A stretch of DNA of 64,000 bases from contig CALHAI010000010.1 of the NCBI GenBank assembly GCA_937934295.1, forward strand, positions 62,001-126,000, written 5' to 3'. Origin of the DNA: an uncultured Blastocatellia bacterium. GTDB taxonomy: Bacteria; Acidobacteriota; Blastocatellia; HR10. The position numbers and the translations under genes were made by a program. Every line of letters begins with the position of its first letter. Position 1 is the stretch's first letter. Positions 1-9,948 of this stretch are shown piece by piece. Under the pieces are notes generated by a model. The model was given only the letters and a program-made list of their open reading frames with translations, was not told the DNA's origin and did no database searches.

Positions 1-1
1 G

Positions 2-1707
<1,706 letters not shown>

Positions 1708-1743
1708 TTATTCCCTCTTCGTCTTTTCGCGATGTCCGCACGC

Positions 1744-1754
1744 TATGCTAAAAT
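1744..1754 (+). promoter_or_regulatory. candidate extended -10 promoter for the ETF-QO gene
   Basis: TGC-TAAAAT (TAAAAT at 1749-1754) forms an extended -10 element 34 bp upstream of the ETF-QO start; no good -35 is visible. It is the only promoter-like sequence in the 135-bp gap after the galM remnant. Confidence 0.4.
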
Positions 1755-1787
1755 CTCCGCTCGCATCTTCGGGGGGAGGGGGAGACG

Positions 1788-3476
1788 ATGGGGGAATGCA
1801 TCGAGTTCGACGTGCTGTTTGTAGGGGCTGGGCCGGCGAGTTTGAGTGGGGCATTGCATCTGGCCCACCTCATTCGGCGGCATAATGAGCGCGTCGAATC
1901 TGGAGAGCTTCATGAGCGGCGACTTGAGGTCAACATCGCCGTGATCGAAAAGGGGCGAGAAGTCGGGGCCCATATCCTCTCGGGGGCTGTTCTTGATCCT
2001 CGCGCGCTTGGGGAGCTCGTCCCGGATTTCCTCGATCGAGGGGCGCCGCTCTCAGTGCCGGTCGTTGAGGACCACGTCTGGTTCCTCATGCCGAACCGAA
2101 AGCTCGCGGCTCCCATCATCCCTCCGCCACTACGTAATCGCGGGAATTACATCATCTCACTTGGCCAAGTCGTCCGGTGGTTGGCGACATTGGTCGAGCA
2201 GATGGGCGTGGACATCTTCCCGGAGTTCCCCGGCACGGAATTGCTCATTGAAGACGGAGCGGTCGTGGGTGTACGAACGGGCGATCGCGGGGTGGATCGG
2301 AGTGGTAGACCTAAGGGGAATTACGAGCCCGGAGTCGAAATCCGCGCCAAGGTGACAGTCCTGGGGGAAGGCGTCCGAGGGTCTTTGGCGAAAGTCCTCA
2401 TCGAACGGTTCCACCTACAGGCGGGGAGGCATCCACAGGTTTACTCTTTGGGGATCAAAGAGTTATGGGAGGTTGAGCCGGGACGCATCGCACCCGGGAC
2501 GGTCATCCACACGCTCGGGTATCCGCTGAACTCCCGAACTTTCGGAGGCGGATTCCTCTACGCTGGGGCAGAACAGCTTGTGAGCGTGGGACTCGTTGTA
2601 GGGCTGAGCTATGAGGATCCGTGTCTGGATCCGCATCGGCTCTTCCAGCAGTTCAAGACACACCCGGCGATCGCGCGCATCCTGCGCGGAGGGAAGCTCA
2701 TCCGGTACGGAGCGAAAGCCCTACCTGAAGGGGGATACTATTCGATCCCCAAGCCGTACGTGAGCGGAGCGGTGTTGGTCGGCGATAGCGCTGGGTTTTT
2801 GAGCGCTCAACGGTTGAAAGGGATCCACCTGGCCATGAAGTCAGGGATGCTGGCTGCCGAAGCCATCTACGAGGCCCTGCGACGAGACGATTTCTCGGAG
2901 CGGCAGCTCGCCCGATATGAGGAGCTGATTCGGGCCAGTTGGCTTCACGACGAGCTATATCGCGCTCGGAATTTTCACCAAGCGATGGAGCGAGGTCTGT
3001 GGTCGGGCCTCTTTCACGTGGGGCTGCAGATGCTGACGAAAGGCCGAGGATGGCGTGACCCTCTCCCGACTATCGCCGGACACGAGCGCATGCGGAAACT
3101 GGCGGAATACCACCGCGGGCGGGAGGCCGGATGTCCGCCGCCAGATTGGAAGCCCGATGGCATCCTGACTTTCGATAAGCTGACCGACGTGTACTATTCC
3201 GGGACCTCCCATGAGGAAGATCAACCGTGCCATCTCAGGATCGCCGACTTCGACATCTGCCATACGCGATGCGTGGTCGAATACGGGAATCCGTGTGAGC
3301 GCTTCTGCCCGGCCCATGTCTATGAGATGATCATGACTCCGGATGGGCAAAAGCGCCTTCAGATCAATGCCTCCAACTGCATCCACTGTAAGACGTGCGA
3401 CATCATGGACCCATATCAGATCATCACCTGGGTGCCCCCGGAAGGCGGGGGTGGACCGAATTACCTCATCCTGTGA
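1788..3476 (+). CDS. electron transfer flavoprotein-ubiquinone oxidoreductase
   Basis: This 562-residue protein matches ETF-QO in length and architecture. The N-terminal FAD-binding GxGxxx motif is FVGAGPASLS (residues ~11-20), the middle has the conserved VLVGDSAGFLSAQRLKGIHL segment, and the C-terminus has the ferredoxin-like cysteines ending in CIHCKTCDIMDP that hold the 4Fe-4S cluster. It passes electrons from reduced ETF (fatty acid and amino acid oxidation) to the quinone pool at the membrane. The ATG follows a purine-rich GGGGGAGGGGGAGACG ribosome site. No ETF subunit genes are adjacent. It is transcribed alone or with thiD 125 bp downstream. Confidence 0.93.
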   Translation: MGECIEFDVLFVGAGPASLSGALHLAHLIRRHNERVESGELHERRLEVNIAVIEKGREVGAHILSGAVLDPRALGELVPDFLDRGAPLSVPVVEDHVWFLMPNRKLAAPIIPPPLRNRGNYIISLGQVVRWLATLVEQMGVDIFPEFPGTELLIEDGAVVGVRTGDRGVDRSGRPKGNYEPGVEIRAKVTVLGEGVRGSLAKVLIERFHLQAGRHPQVYSLGIKELWEVEPGRIAPGTVIHTLGYPLNSRTFGGGFLYAGAEQLVSVGLVVGLSYEDPCLDPHRLFQQFKTHPAIARILRGGKLIRYGAKALPEGGYYSIPKPYVSGAVLVGDSAGFLSAQRLKGIHLAMKSGMLAAEAIYEALRRDDFSERQLARYEELIRASWLHDELYRARNFHQAMERGLWSGLFHVGLQMLTKGRGWRDPLPTIAGHERMRKLAEYHRGREAGCPPPDWKPDGILTFDKLTDVYYSGTSHEEDQPCHLRIADFDICHTRCVVEYGNPCERFCPAHVYEMIMTPDGQKRLQINASNCIHCKTCDIMDPYQIITWVPPEGGGGPNYLIL

Positions 3477-3555
3477 TAGGAGGTCGCTGACTCTGCCAAG
3501 GGCCGGGGGAGCGGATTTCCCCATCTCGCGCGCAGGGCTCTTCTCGACTTCCCTC

Positions 3556-3583
3556 TTTGGACGATTTCGGGTAGACTTATACT
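3556..3583 (+). promoter_or_regulatory. candidate sigma70 promoter for thiD
   Basis: TATACT at 3578-3583 is a good -10; TTTGGA at 3556-3561 is a weaker -35 at 16 bp. The expected start near 3590 leaves only ~12 nt before the thiD ATG, and the GGAG at 3596-3599 is too close to act as a normal ribosome site, so the leader would be very short. Confidence 0.45.
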
Positions 3584-3601
3584 TACAGCAAGCTTGGAGT
3601 C

Positions 3602-4402
3602 ATGGTAGCACGTGCCTTGACGATTGCGGGCTCAGATTCCGGTGGGGGTGCGGGGATTCAGGCGGACCTGAAGACCTTCACGGCGCTCAGGGTCTATGGG
3701 CTCTCAGTGCTGACGGCGATCACGGCGCAGGATACCTGCCAGGTGGCTGGCATGATCGAGTTGCCTGCCGATTTCGTTCGCCTGCAACTGGACTTGGTCA
3801 TGCGTGACATCGGGACGGATGCGGCGAAGACTGGCATGCTCTCCAGTCCGGAGATCATCGAGACGGTGGCCGAAGGGGTCCGGGAACATCGGATCGAGCG
3901 ATTGGTCGTGGACCCGGTGATGCGGGCCAAATCGGGAGATCGGCTCTTGCGCGCGGAGGCGGAGGAGGCTTTGATCCGGCGACTGCTCCCCCTGGCATGT
4001 GTGGTGACACCGAACATCCCGGAGGCGGAGATCCTCGCGGGCGAATCGATTCGCTCGCGCGAGGACATGTGGCGAGCCGCACAACGCATCTTCGACTTGG
4101 GGCCACGAGCGGTGCTCATCAAGGGTGGGCATCTGGAGGCCGGATCGGAAGCTGTGGACATTCTGTACGACGGGCGGGATTTTCATGAGTTCGCGGCAGA
4201 GCGCGTGCATACGCAGAACACGCACGGAACGGGCTGCACTTATTCGGCGGCCATCACGGCGTATCTGGCGAGAGGCGATGACTTGCTCGAAGCGATTCGG
4301 AAGGCGAAGCACTACGTGACGATGGCCATCCGGCACGGGTTCTCGCTAGGTCGAGGTCACGGTCCGCTGAATCACTTCTGGAGCGAAGGCGAGGCAACGT
4401 AA
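3602..4402 (+). CDS. thiD: hydroxymethylpyrimidine/phosphomethylpyrimidine kinase
   Basis: The 266-residue product is a full-length ribokinase-fold ThiD. It begins ALTIAGSDSGGGAGIQADLK, the diagnostic N-terminus, and ends with the anion-hole motif THGTGCTYSAAI near residue 205-215. It phosphorylates HMP and then HMP-P with ATP to make HMP pyrophosphate for thiamine synthesis or salvage. No other thi genes are in the window, and I see no TPP riboswitch conserved core in the 125-bp upstream gap. The start is fixed by the conserved N-terminus. Confidence 0.95.
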   Translation: MVARALTIAGSDSGGGAGIQADLKTFTALRVYGLSVLTAITAQDTCQVAGMIELPADFVRLQLDLVMRDIGTDAAKTGMLSSPEIIETVAEGVREHRIERLVVDPVMRAKSGDRLLRAEAEEALIRRLLPLACVVTPNIPEAEILAGESIRSREDMWRAAQRIFDLGPRAVLIKGGHLEAGSEAVDILYDGRDFHEFAAERVHTQNTHGTGCTYSAAITAYLARGDDLLEAIRKAKHYVTMAIRHGFSLGRGHGPLNHFWSEGEAT

Positions 4403-4474
4403 CGGGCCTGAGACTTTGGCGAACGGGCGCCCGCACAGCGCGAATACTCGTAGCATAAGGCAATCGTCAAGAAT

Positions 4475-4503
4475 ATGCGAACCTTCGGGGTGAGGGTTCG
4501 CAT
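4475..4503 (+). promoter_or_regulatory. perfect 9-bp hairpin upstream of the multi-HTH gene
   Basis: ATGCGAACC (4475-4483) and GGTTCGCAT (4495-4503) are a perfect inverted repeat around an 11-nt loop, ending ~20 nt before the ATG of the next gene. There is no U-tract, so it looks more like an operator or a leader hairpin than a terminator. Given that the next gene is a DNA-binding protein, autoregulation is a reasonable guess. Confidence 0.5.
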
Positions 4504-4523
4504 CTAAGAAGGTGAAGTCCACA

Positions 4524-5390
4524 ATGAGGGGAAAGACAATGGTCGCGAAGGTCGCCAAACAGGAAATCACTTTGAACCTTCCGCGCCGGCCGACGACGGT
4601 CGAGCGGTACTTGAAAATCGTCAAATTCGCACTCGGGCGTGATCGCGACGTCGAGGCGGTGGCGAAGCACTTCGGATGCTCTCCCGCGACGGTGCTCAAT
4701 GCCATTCGCGCGTTCGGCGTGACCTACGATCAAGTGCGGCGGCGGCGCACGCTCCCGCAGTTGAAAATCGCCGAGGAATACATTAAACTTGAGCGGCGCT
4801 TGAGCGAGCGGGATCAGAAAATCATCGAGATGTACAACAGTCCGGAGGCGCCGACGCTGGAGCAAATCGGGCGCGCCTTTGGCTTAACGCGTCAACGCGT
4901 CCATCAGATTTTGAAGAAGGCGAAGGCGCTGGGGGTGAAGCTGGTTGAGCGCAAGACGCCTCCGGAGGGCCACTGGATTGAGCGTTGCCAGCTCTGCAAG
5001 CGAATCCTTCAGCTTCAGGAAGAAGAGCCGCTGCTGACCCGTCGCCAGATCGCCACGCGCTTGAATGCCCCCATTTGGGTGGTCCATTGGCACTTGAATC
5101 GGCTGAAGGCGCGTGGGTTGGTCGCGCGACACTTCGGACATTTCCGGAGCGAGCGGTTGATTCAGGCGATCAAGCTCTACAACAGCAACACGGAGGTGAG
5201 TGCCTGGAAGCTCGGGCGCATGCTTGGGTACAAGAACCTGCCCGGGATCTTCTGCGAGTTGGAGAAACGGGGATTAGGGTATTTGCTGCAGCCTCGGAGT
5301 CGGCGCATGGCGGGGCGACGCCGAGCAGCGCAATCGGGGACGGTGATCGACGCCAAGCAGGCGTTCCGCACGCGGCGCGCGGGCAAGTGA
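4524..5390 (+). CDS. multi-helix-turn-helix DNA-binding protein, unknown role
   Basis: I do not recognise a named family. The ~288-residue basic protein contains at least three HTH-like stretches: residues ~40-65 (VEAVAKHFGCSPATVLNAIR), ~105-135 with a sigma70-region-4-like TLEQIGRAFGLTRQRVHQIL, and ~175-200 (RRQIATRLNAPIWVVHWHLN). The pair CQLCKR lies between them. The C-terminus is Arg-rich and probably disordered. ATG 4524 has AAGGTG about nine bases upstream; GTG 4512 and ATG 4539 are alternatives. A 9-bp hairpin sits in its leader. It may be a transcription regulator; target unknown. Confidence 0.6.
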   Translation: MRGKTMVAKVAKQEITLNLPRRPTTVERYLKIVKFALGRDRDVEAVAKHFGCSPATVLNAIRAFGVTYDQVRRRRTLPQLKIAEEYIKLERRLSERDQKIIEMYNSPEAPTLEQIGRAFGLTRQRVHQILKKAKALGVKLVERKTPPEGHWIERCQLCKRILQLQEEEPLLTRRQIATRLNAPIWVVHWHLNRLKARGLVARHFGHFRSERLIQAIKLYNSNTEVSAWKLGRMLGYKNLPGIFCELEKRGLGYLLQPRSRRMAGRRRAAQSGTVIDAKQAFRTRRAGK

Positions 5391-5496
5391 CTCTGGTCGC
5401 GCGCGTAAAGGGGAAGCCGAAGCGCGAGAGCGATCGGTCGCGCCTAGAGCTGGAGGGGGTGGTTTCCGCCAGCGTATTATCGGAGCACGGCGAGGC

Positions 5497-6936
5497 GTGA
5501 GCGGTTCTCCGGATCCATCGAGCATGGAGAAGCTGTGGGGCGGGCGATTCCGCGAAGCCTTGGATCCGGAGGTTGCTCGGTTCAATGCTTCGTTCGCCTT
5601 CGATCGAAGGCTCCTACACGCCGATATTCGTACCCATGTCGCGTATTGCCGCGCCTTGCAACGGGCGGGCCTGCTCTCTGAAGAAGAGGCCACGCGCATC
5701 CTTGATGCCCTTGCACGAATCCTCGAGCAGGCGGAGCGGGATCCCGAGTCTCTCGCTCATTATCCCGCTGAGGACGTCCATAGCTTCGTCGAGGCGCGCT
5801 TGGCGGAATTCGTTGGCGAAGCCGCGTACAAGTTGCGCACCGGCCGGAGCCGGAACGATCAGGTAAGCACGGACCTTCGGCTCTACCTCCGCGAGCAGTG
5901 CGATCTCTGGCTCGCGGAGCTTCTTGAGCTGGAGACGACCGTGCTCGATCTGGCCGAGCGGTATGCGGAGGTCGCGCTTCCCGGATACACGCATCTTCAG
6001 CGGGCCCAGCCCATCCTGTGGGGGCACTATCTGCTCGCCTACTTCGAGATGTTCGAGCGCGATCGAGAACGGGTGCGCACGGCGCGCGCGCGCCTCAATG
6101 TGCTTCCGCTGGGAGCTGGGGCGCTCGCTGGAACGAGCGTCCCTCTGGATCGGGAGGAGCTGGCGCGGGAATTGGGCTTCGAGCACGTGGCGGCCAACAG
6201 CCTCGATGCCGTGAGCGATCGCGATTTCGTGCTCGAAGTGCTCTTCGCCGCGGCCGTGTTGCAAATGCATCTCAGTCGCCTGGCCGAGGACTTCATCCTC
6301 TATGCGACATCGGAATTCGGATTCCTCACGCTCGGCGATGCCGTCTCCACCGGCTCCTCGCTCATGCCGCAGAAGAAGAATCCGGACGCTCTGGAACTCC
6401 TCCGCGGCAAGAGCGGGCGCATCTTCGGTCATCTGGTGAGCGTGCTCGTGATGATGAAGGGCTTGCCGCTCGCTTACAATAAGGACATGCAGGAGGACAA
6501 AGAGGCCGTCTTCGATGCGCTCGATACGGTGCGGGCTTCCGTGCGCGTGATGACGACGGTGCTCCGCCATACGGAGCTTCACCCTGAGCGCATGATGGGT
6601 GCGGCGCTTGGCGATTACGCGAATGCGACGGAGCTGGCCGATTATCTTGTGCGCAAGGGCATGGCCTTTCGCCACGCCCACGATCTCGTTGGAGAGATCG
6701 TCCTGTATGCGGCCCAAGTCAAGAAGAGCTTGAACGAACTTTCTCTCGAAGAGTATCGGCGATTCGCCCCTCAGATTGAAGCGGACGTCTACGAGGTGCT
6801 CTCGCTCGAGCGGGCGTTGGCCTCGAAGCGAGCGCTTGGTGGGACAGCCCCGGAACGCGTTCGCGCGGCTCTACAGGAAGCGCGACAGAGGGTGAATGCC
6901 CTGCGGCGGGATCGGGAGGCGATTACGTCGGAATGA
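5497..6936 (+). CDS. argH: argininosuccinate lyase
   Basis: The 479-residue protein has the fumarase/aspartase-superfamily signature GSSLMPQKKNPD and the N-terminal KLWGGRF typical of ArgH. It cleaves argininosuccinate to arginine and fumarate, the last step of arginine synthesis. GTG 5497 gives the longest product; ATG 5524, whose MEKLWGGRF start matches family N-termini, is equally likely, and neither has a clear ribosome site. TATTAT at 5475-5480 may be its -10. It faces the leftward arg operon, and its 3' end overlaps that of argB by 14 bp. Confidence 0.95.
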   Translation: MSGSPDPSSMEKLWGGRFREALDPEVARFNASFAFDRRLLHADIRTHVAYCRALQRAGLLSEEEATRILDALARILEQAERDPESLAHYPAEDVHSFVEARLAEFVGEAAYKLRTGRSRNDQVSTDLRLYLREQCDLWLAELLELETTVLDLAERYAEVALPGYTHLQRAQPILWGHYLLAYFEMFERDRERVRTARARLNVLPLGAGALAGTSVPLDREELARELGFEHVAANSLDAVSDRDFVLEVLFAAAVLQMHLSRLAEDFILYATSEFGFLTLGDAVSTGSSLMPQKKNPDALELLRGKSGRIFGHLVSVLVMMKGLPLAYNKDMQEDKEAVFDALDTVRASVRVMTTVLRHTELHPERMMGAALGDYANATELADYLVRKGMAFRHAHDLVGEIVLYAAQVKKSLNELSLEEYRRFAPQIEADVYEVLSLERALASKRALGGTAPERVRAALQEARQRVNALRRDREAITSE

Positions 6937-7816
6937 TCATCGTCCCCGACCCTTCATCCGTGAAGAGCTCTTGAAGCAAGGCGTTGCGCCGACAGCCGTT
7001 GATGACGTGCACGGTCGTTCGCCCGCGCGCGAGCAATCCCAGAATCGCATCGGCCTTCGGCAGCATTCCTTCGGCCAAACGTCCACTCGCGAGCAGCTCC
7101 TTGAATTGAGCGAGCGTGAGGCGGGAGAGTCGCGTCGTCGGATCGCCCTTCTCCAGGAGAATCCCATCCACGTCCGTCAACAGGAGGAGCTTCTCCGCAT
7201 CGAGATTGGCCGCGAGCTCGGCCGCGATCGTATCGGCGTTGATGTTGAAGATGTTCCCTTGCGCATCGGCAGCCAGGCAACAGAGGACCGGCACATATCC
7301 ATGCTCCAAGAGAAGTGCGAGAAGCTGGCCATTGACGGATTCGATATCGCCGACGTGACCGTAGTCGATGAGCTCCTCGCGTCCTGTCTCCGGATCCACG
7401 ATGCGTTGGGGGTGTCGGCGGCGAGCGCGGATGAGCTGACCGTCGAATCCCGTGAGCCCGACGGTCGGGACGCCCAGCCGATGCAAGGCCGCCGCCACTT
7501 CGGTATTGATCTTCCCGGCGAAGATCATCTTCGCGATCTCCAGCGTCTCGTCATCGGTGATGCGCCGTCCAAGGACGATCTTCTGCTGGACGCCCAATCG
7601 TCGGGCCAGGCGCGTCACCTGATGGCCCCCACCATGGACGACGATGATGCGAATTCCCACTTGGTGACAGAGGGCGATCTCTTCGGCCAACGAGTGGAGC
7701 GTCGCCGAATGCTCAGTGACTGTTCCACCGAGCTTGATGACGAAGATCTTCCCCTTGAACTTCTGGATATAGGGGAGCGCTTCGCGCAGCAGCTCCAAGC
7801 GGTCGTGGTTCATCAT
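6923..7816 (-). CDS. argB: N-acetyl(acyl)glutamate kinase
   Basis: An amino-acid kinase of 297 residues: KIFVIKLGGTVTEHS at the N-terminus, IRIIVVHGGGHQVT for the nucleotide/substrate loop and LLLLTDVDGIL later on. It phosphorylates the gamma-carboxyl of N-acylglutamate. I chose ATG 7816 because GAGGAG lies seven bases upstream and the conserved start follows; the frame remains open further 5' but that part is unrelated. It is the last gene of the leftward arg unit, 17 bp after argF'. If the carbamoyltransferase upstream is succinyl-specific, this kinase should accept N-succinylglutamate. Confidence 0.95.
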   Translation of the reverse strand: MMNHDRLELLREALPYIQKFKGKIFVIKLGGTVTEHSATLHSLAEEIALCHQVGIRIIVVHGGGHQVTRLARRLGVQQKIVLGRRITDDETLEIAKMIFAGKINTEVAAALHRLGVPTVGLTGFDGQLIRARRRHPQRIVDPETGREELIDYGHVGDIESVNGQLLALLLEHGYVPVLCCLAADAQGNIFNINADTIAAELAANLDAEKLLLLTDVDGILLEKGDPTTRLSRLTLAQFKELLASGRLAEGMLPKADAILGLLARGRTTVHVINGCRRNALLQELFTDEGSGTMIIPT

Positions 7817-7833
7817 CCCCCTCTCCTCGGCGC

Positions 7834-8874
7834 TCACAGGAGCATGGCGAGCAAGGCCTTTTGAACATGGAGGCGGTTCTCCGCCTGTTGGATCACGAGG
7901 GAGCGCTCGCTGTCGAGGACGGCATCGGTCACGACGACGTTCCGCCGCACGGGGAGACAATGCATGAAATAGCCCCGATGAGTCGCCCGCATCAGCGCTT
8001 CATCCACGATCCAGTCGCGATACTGCTTCCGCACCGCTTGTTCCTCCTCCCATCGGCCATAGTAGTGGCGGCTACCCCAACTCTTCGCGTAGATGATCTC
8101 CGTACCGCGGCAGGCTTCGTGCCGATCGTGCAGGACGCGCACGAGACCGCCATTGCGATGGGCGTGTGCGCGGACCATATCCATCAGCTCCGGATCCAGC
8201 TCGTATTCCGGCGGGCAGGCGATCGTCAAATTCATGCCGAATTGCGCGGCGATCAGCGCGAAGGAGTTCGGCACGGCCATCGGCAGCGGCTTCGGATGGT
8301 ATGTCCAACACAGGACGACTTGACGTTGATCCACGAGCCCGAACGTCTCTCGGATCGTCATCACATCGGCTAACGCTTGCAACGGATGGGACATCGCCGA
8401 TTCCATGTTGATGATCGGCACCGAGCTGTAGCGCGCGAAACTGCGCAGGATCGGATCCTTTCGCTCTTCCTCGAACGATCGCAAGGCGGGGAAGCTGCGC
8501 ACGCCAATGGCCGCCACGTATCGAGAGAGCACGCGCGCCGCTTCTTTGAGGTGCTCGCTCCGATCGCCATCCATGACGACGCCCTCGCGATATTCGAGCG
8601 TCCACGTTCCCTTCCCGACATCGAGCATGACGGCATGCCCCCCCAATTGGTGAATGGCGATCTCCATCGAAGCGCGCGTGCGCAATGAGGGGTTGAAGAA
8701 GACAAGGGCGATGGATTTTCCCCTCAACGGACGCCCGTGCCCGAGCGTCTTGTACTGGATCGCCAGATCGAGGATCTCGGACAATTCCTCTCGCGTGAAC
8801 TCCCCGGTGGTGAGGATGCTTCGCCCTTTGAGCGTCAGGCGAGGTGTCGGCCGGCGTGTGATCGAAACGGCCAT
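7834..8874 (-). CDS. argF': N-acylornithine carbamoyltransferase, probably succinyl type
   Basis: 346 residues. This is not ordinary OTCase: it resembles N-acetylornithine (AOTC) and N-succinylornithine (SOTC) carbamoyltransferases. It has FFNPSLRTR (carbamoyl-phosphate site, ~59-67), VVMDGDRSEH (~99-108), CWTYHPKPLP (~189-198) and HCLPVRRN (305-312). The residue that sets acyl specificity (Glu92 in Xanthomonas AOTC, Pro90 in Bacteroides SOTC) is Ser106 here. The lysine that is carboxylated in Xanthomonas AOTC (Lys302) is Val314. Both favour a succinyl-ornithine enzyme. The product would be an N-acylcitrulline that a deacylase outside this window must free. It lies 12 bp after argC. Confidence 0.88.
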   Translation of the reverse strand: MAVSITRRPTPRLTLKGRSILTTGEFTREELSEILDLAIQYKTLGHGRPLRGKSIALVFFNPSLRTRASMEIAIHQLGGHAVMLDVGKGTWTLEYREGVVMDGDRSEHLKEAARVLSRYVAAIGVRSFPALRSFEEERKDPILRSFARYSSVPIINMESAMSHPLQALADVMTIRETFGLVDQRQVVLCWTYHPKPLPMAVPNSFALIAAQFGMNLTIACPPEYELDPELMDMVRAHAHRNGGLVRVLHDRHEACRGTEIIYAKSWGSRHYYGRWEEEQAVRKQYRDWIVDEALMRATHRGYFMHCLPVRRNVVVTDAVLDSERSLVIQQAENRLHVQKALLAMLL

Positions 8875-8886
8875 AGCGGGGGCTCC

Positions 8887-9936
8887 TCAAGGATGACTTC
8901 CCGGCCACTTCAGGCCCGTCGTCTCCTCCACGCCGAACATCACGTTCATGTTTTGCACAGCCTGACCGGCTGCGCCTTTGACCAAGTTATCCAGAGCGGT
9001 GAAGATGATCACCGTCCTCCCTTGAACCGCCCATCCGATATCGCAGAAATTCGTGTGTTTCACCCAGGTGATGTCCGGCGAGACGTTCGGTCCAAGCAGA
9101 CGCACGAAGAAGGCATCGGCGTAAAATTGGTGAAAGAGATCGCCGATCTCTTCGGCCCTCATCGGCTCAGCGAGCGTGAGATAGAGCGAGGCGAAGATCC
9201 CGCGCACGACCGGGGCCGAATGCACTTGGAGGAGGAGGTGCTCAAGCCAGCGATCTTCCACCAGATGGGTGAGCGCTTGGGCGATCTCCGGCAAGTGCGG
9301 ATGGATGAATGGCTTGTAAGCGAAGAAGCTATTGGCCCGCCGCGGATGATGCGTCGTTTCGAGCGGCTTGGCGCCGGCGCCCGAGGAGCCGGTCTTGGCG
9401 TCAGCGATCACCGGACCGATGAGCTGTCGCGCCGCCACCAACGGAGCGAGCCCCAGAAGGACGGCTGTCGCGAAACATCCCGGATTGGCCACGCGCGAGG
9501 CGCGTGCGATCTCCGCACGCTGCAGCTCGGTCAATCCGTAGACGAAGCGCTCGAGCTGCTCCGGCGCGCGATGCGACTGTCCGTAGTGCGCCTTGAAGAC
9601 TTCAGGATCTTTCAGTCGAAAGTCGCCAGCCAGATCGATCACCTTCACTGACTCGGGAATCCGAGGGACAAGCTCCATGCTCCGCCCATGCGGCAGCGCG
9701 AGGAACACGCAATCGAGCCCCTCGGTGAGCGAACCGATGGTCTCGGCCGTCGGTAGGGGGAGGAGGCGAAACTCGGCCAGTCGCCGCAGATTCGGGTGGA
9801 CCTCGGCGATCGAGCGCCCCGCCTGCTCGTGAGCCGCCACCCATACGATCTCCGCCGCCGGGTGAAAGAGGAGGAGGCGCACAAGCTCTCCTCCCCCATA
9901 GCCCGATCCTCCCACGATCCCCACGCGAATCGTCAT
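8887..9936 (-). CDS. argC: N-acetyl(acyl)-gamma-glutamyl-phosphate reductase
   Basis: 349 residues, full length. The NADP-binding glycine motif is VGIVGGSGYGGGELVRLL at the N-terminus, and the catalytic cysteine sits in VANPGCFATAVLLGLAPL (~residue 155). It reduces N-acylglutamyl phosphate to the semialdehyde. It lies 12 bp downstream of the P-loop gene and 12 bp upstream of argF', clearly within one transcription unit. No argD, argJ, argA or argE is nearby, so the acylation, transamination and deacylation steps must be encoded elsewhere or by unrecognised genes. Confidence 0.96.
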   Translation of the reverse strand: MTIRVGIVGGSGYGGGELVRLLLFHPAAEIVWVAAHEQAGRSIAEVHPNLRRLAEFRLLPLPTAETIGSLTEGLDCVFLALPHGRSMELVPRIPESVKVIDLAGDFRLKDPEVFKAHYGQSHRAPEQLERFVYGLTELQRAEIARASRVANPGCFATAVLLGLAPLVAARQLIGPVIADAKTGSSGAGAKPLETTHHPRRANSFFAYKPFIHPHLPEIAQALTHLVEDRWLEHLLLQVHSAPVVRGIFASLYLTLAEPMRAEEIGDLFHQFYADAFFVRLLGPNVSPDITWVKHTNFCDIGWAVQGRTVIIFTALDNLVKGAAGQAVQNMNVMFGVEETTGLKWPGSHP

Positions 9937-9948
9937 CGCTTCTCCTCT

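Noticed and set aside
3477-3601. TPP riboswitch upstream of thiD
   Set aside because: The conserved CUGAGA and ACCUGA-type core elements are absent and the predicted leader is only ~12 nt.
5614-6717. Long minus-strand open frame (367 codons) opposite argH
   Set aside because: It is a shadow of a GC-rich gene. argH has complete family motifs on the plus strand, and the opposite frame has biased His/Arg/Glu composition and no domain.
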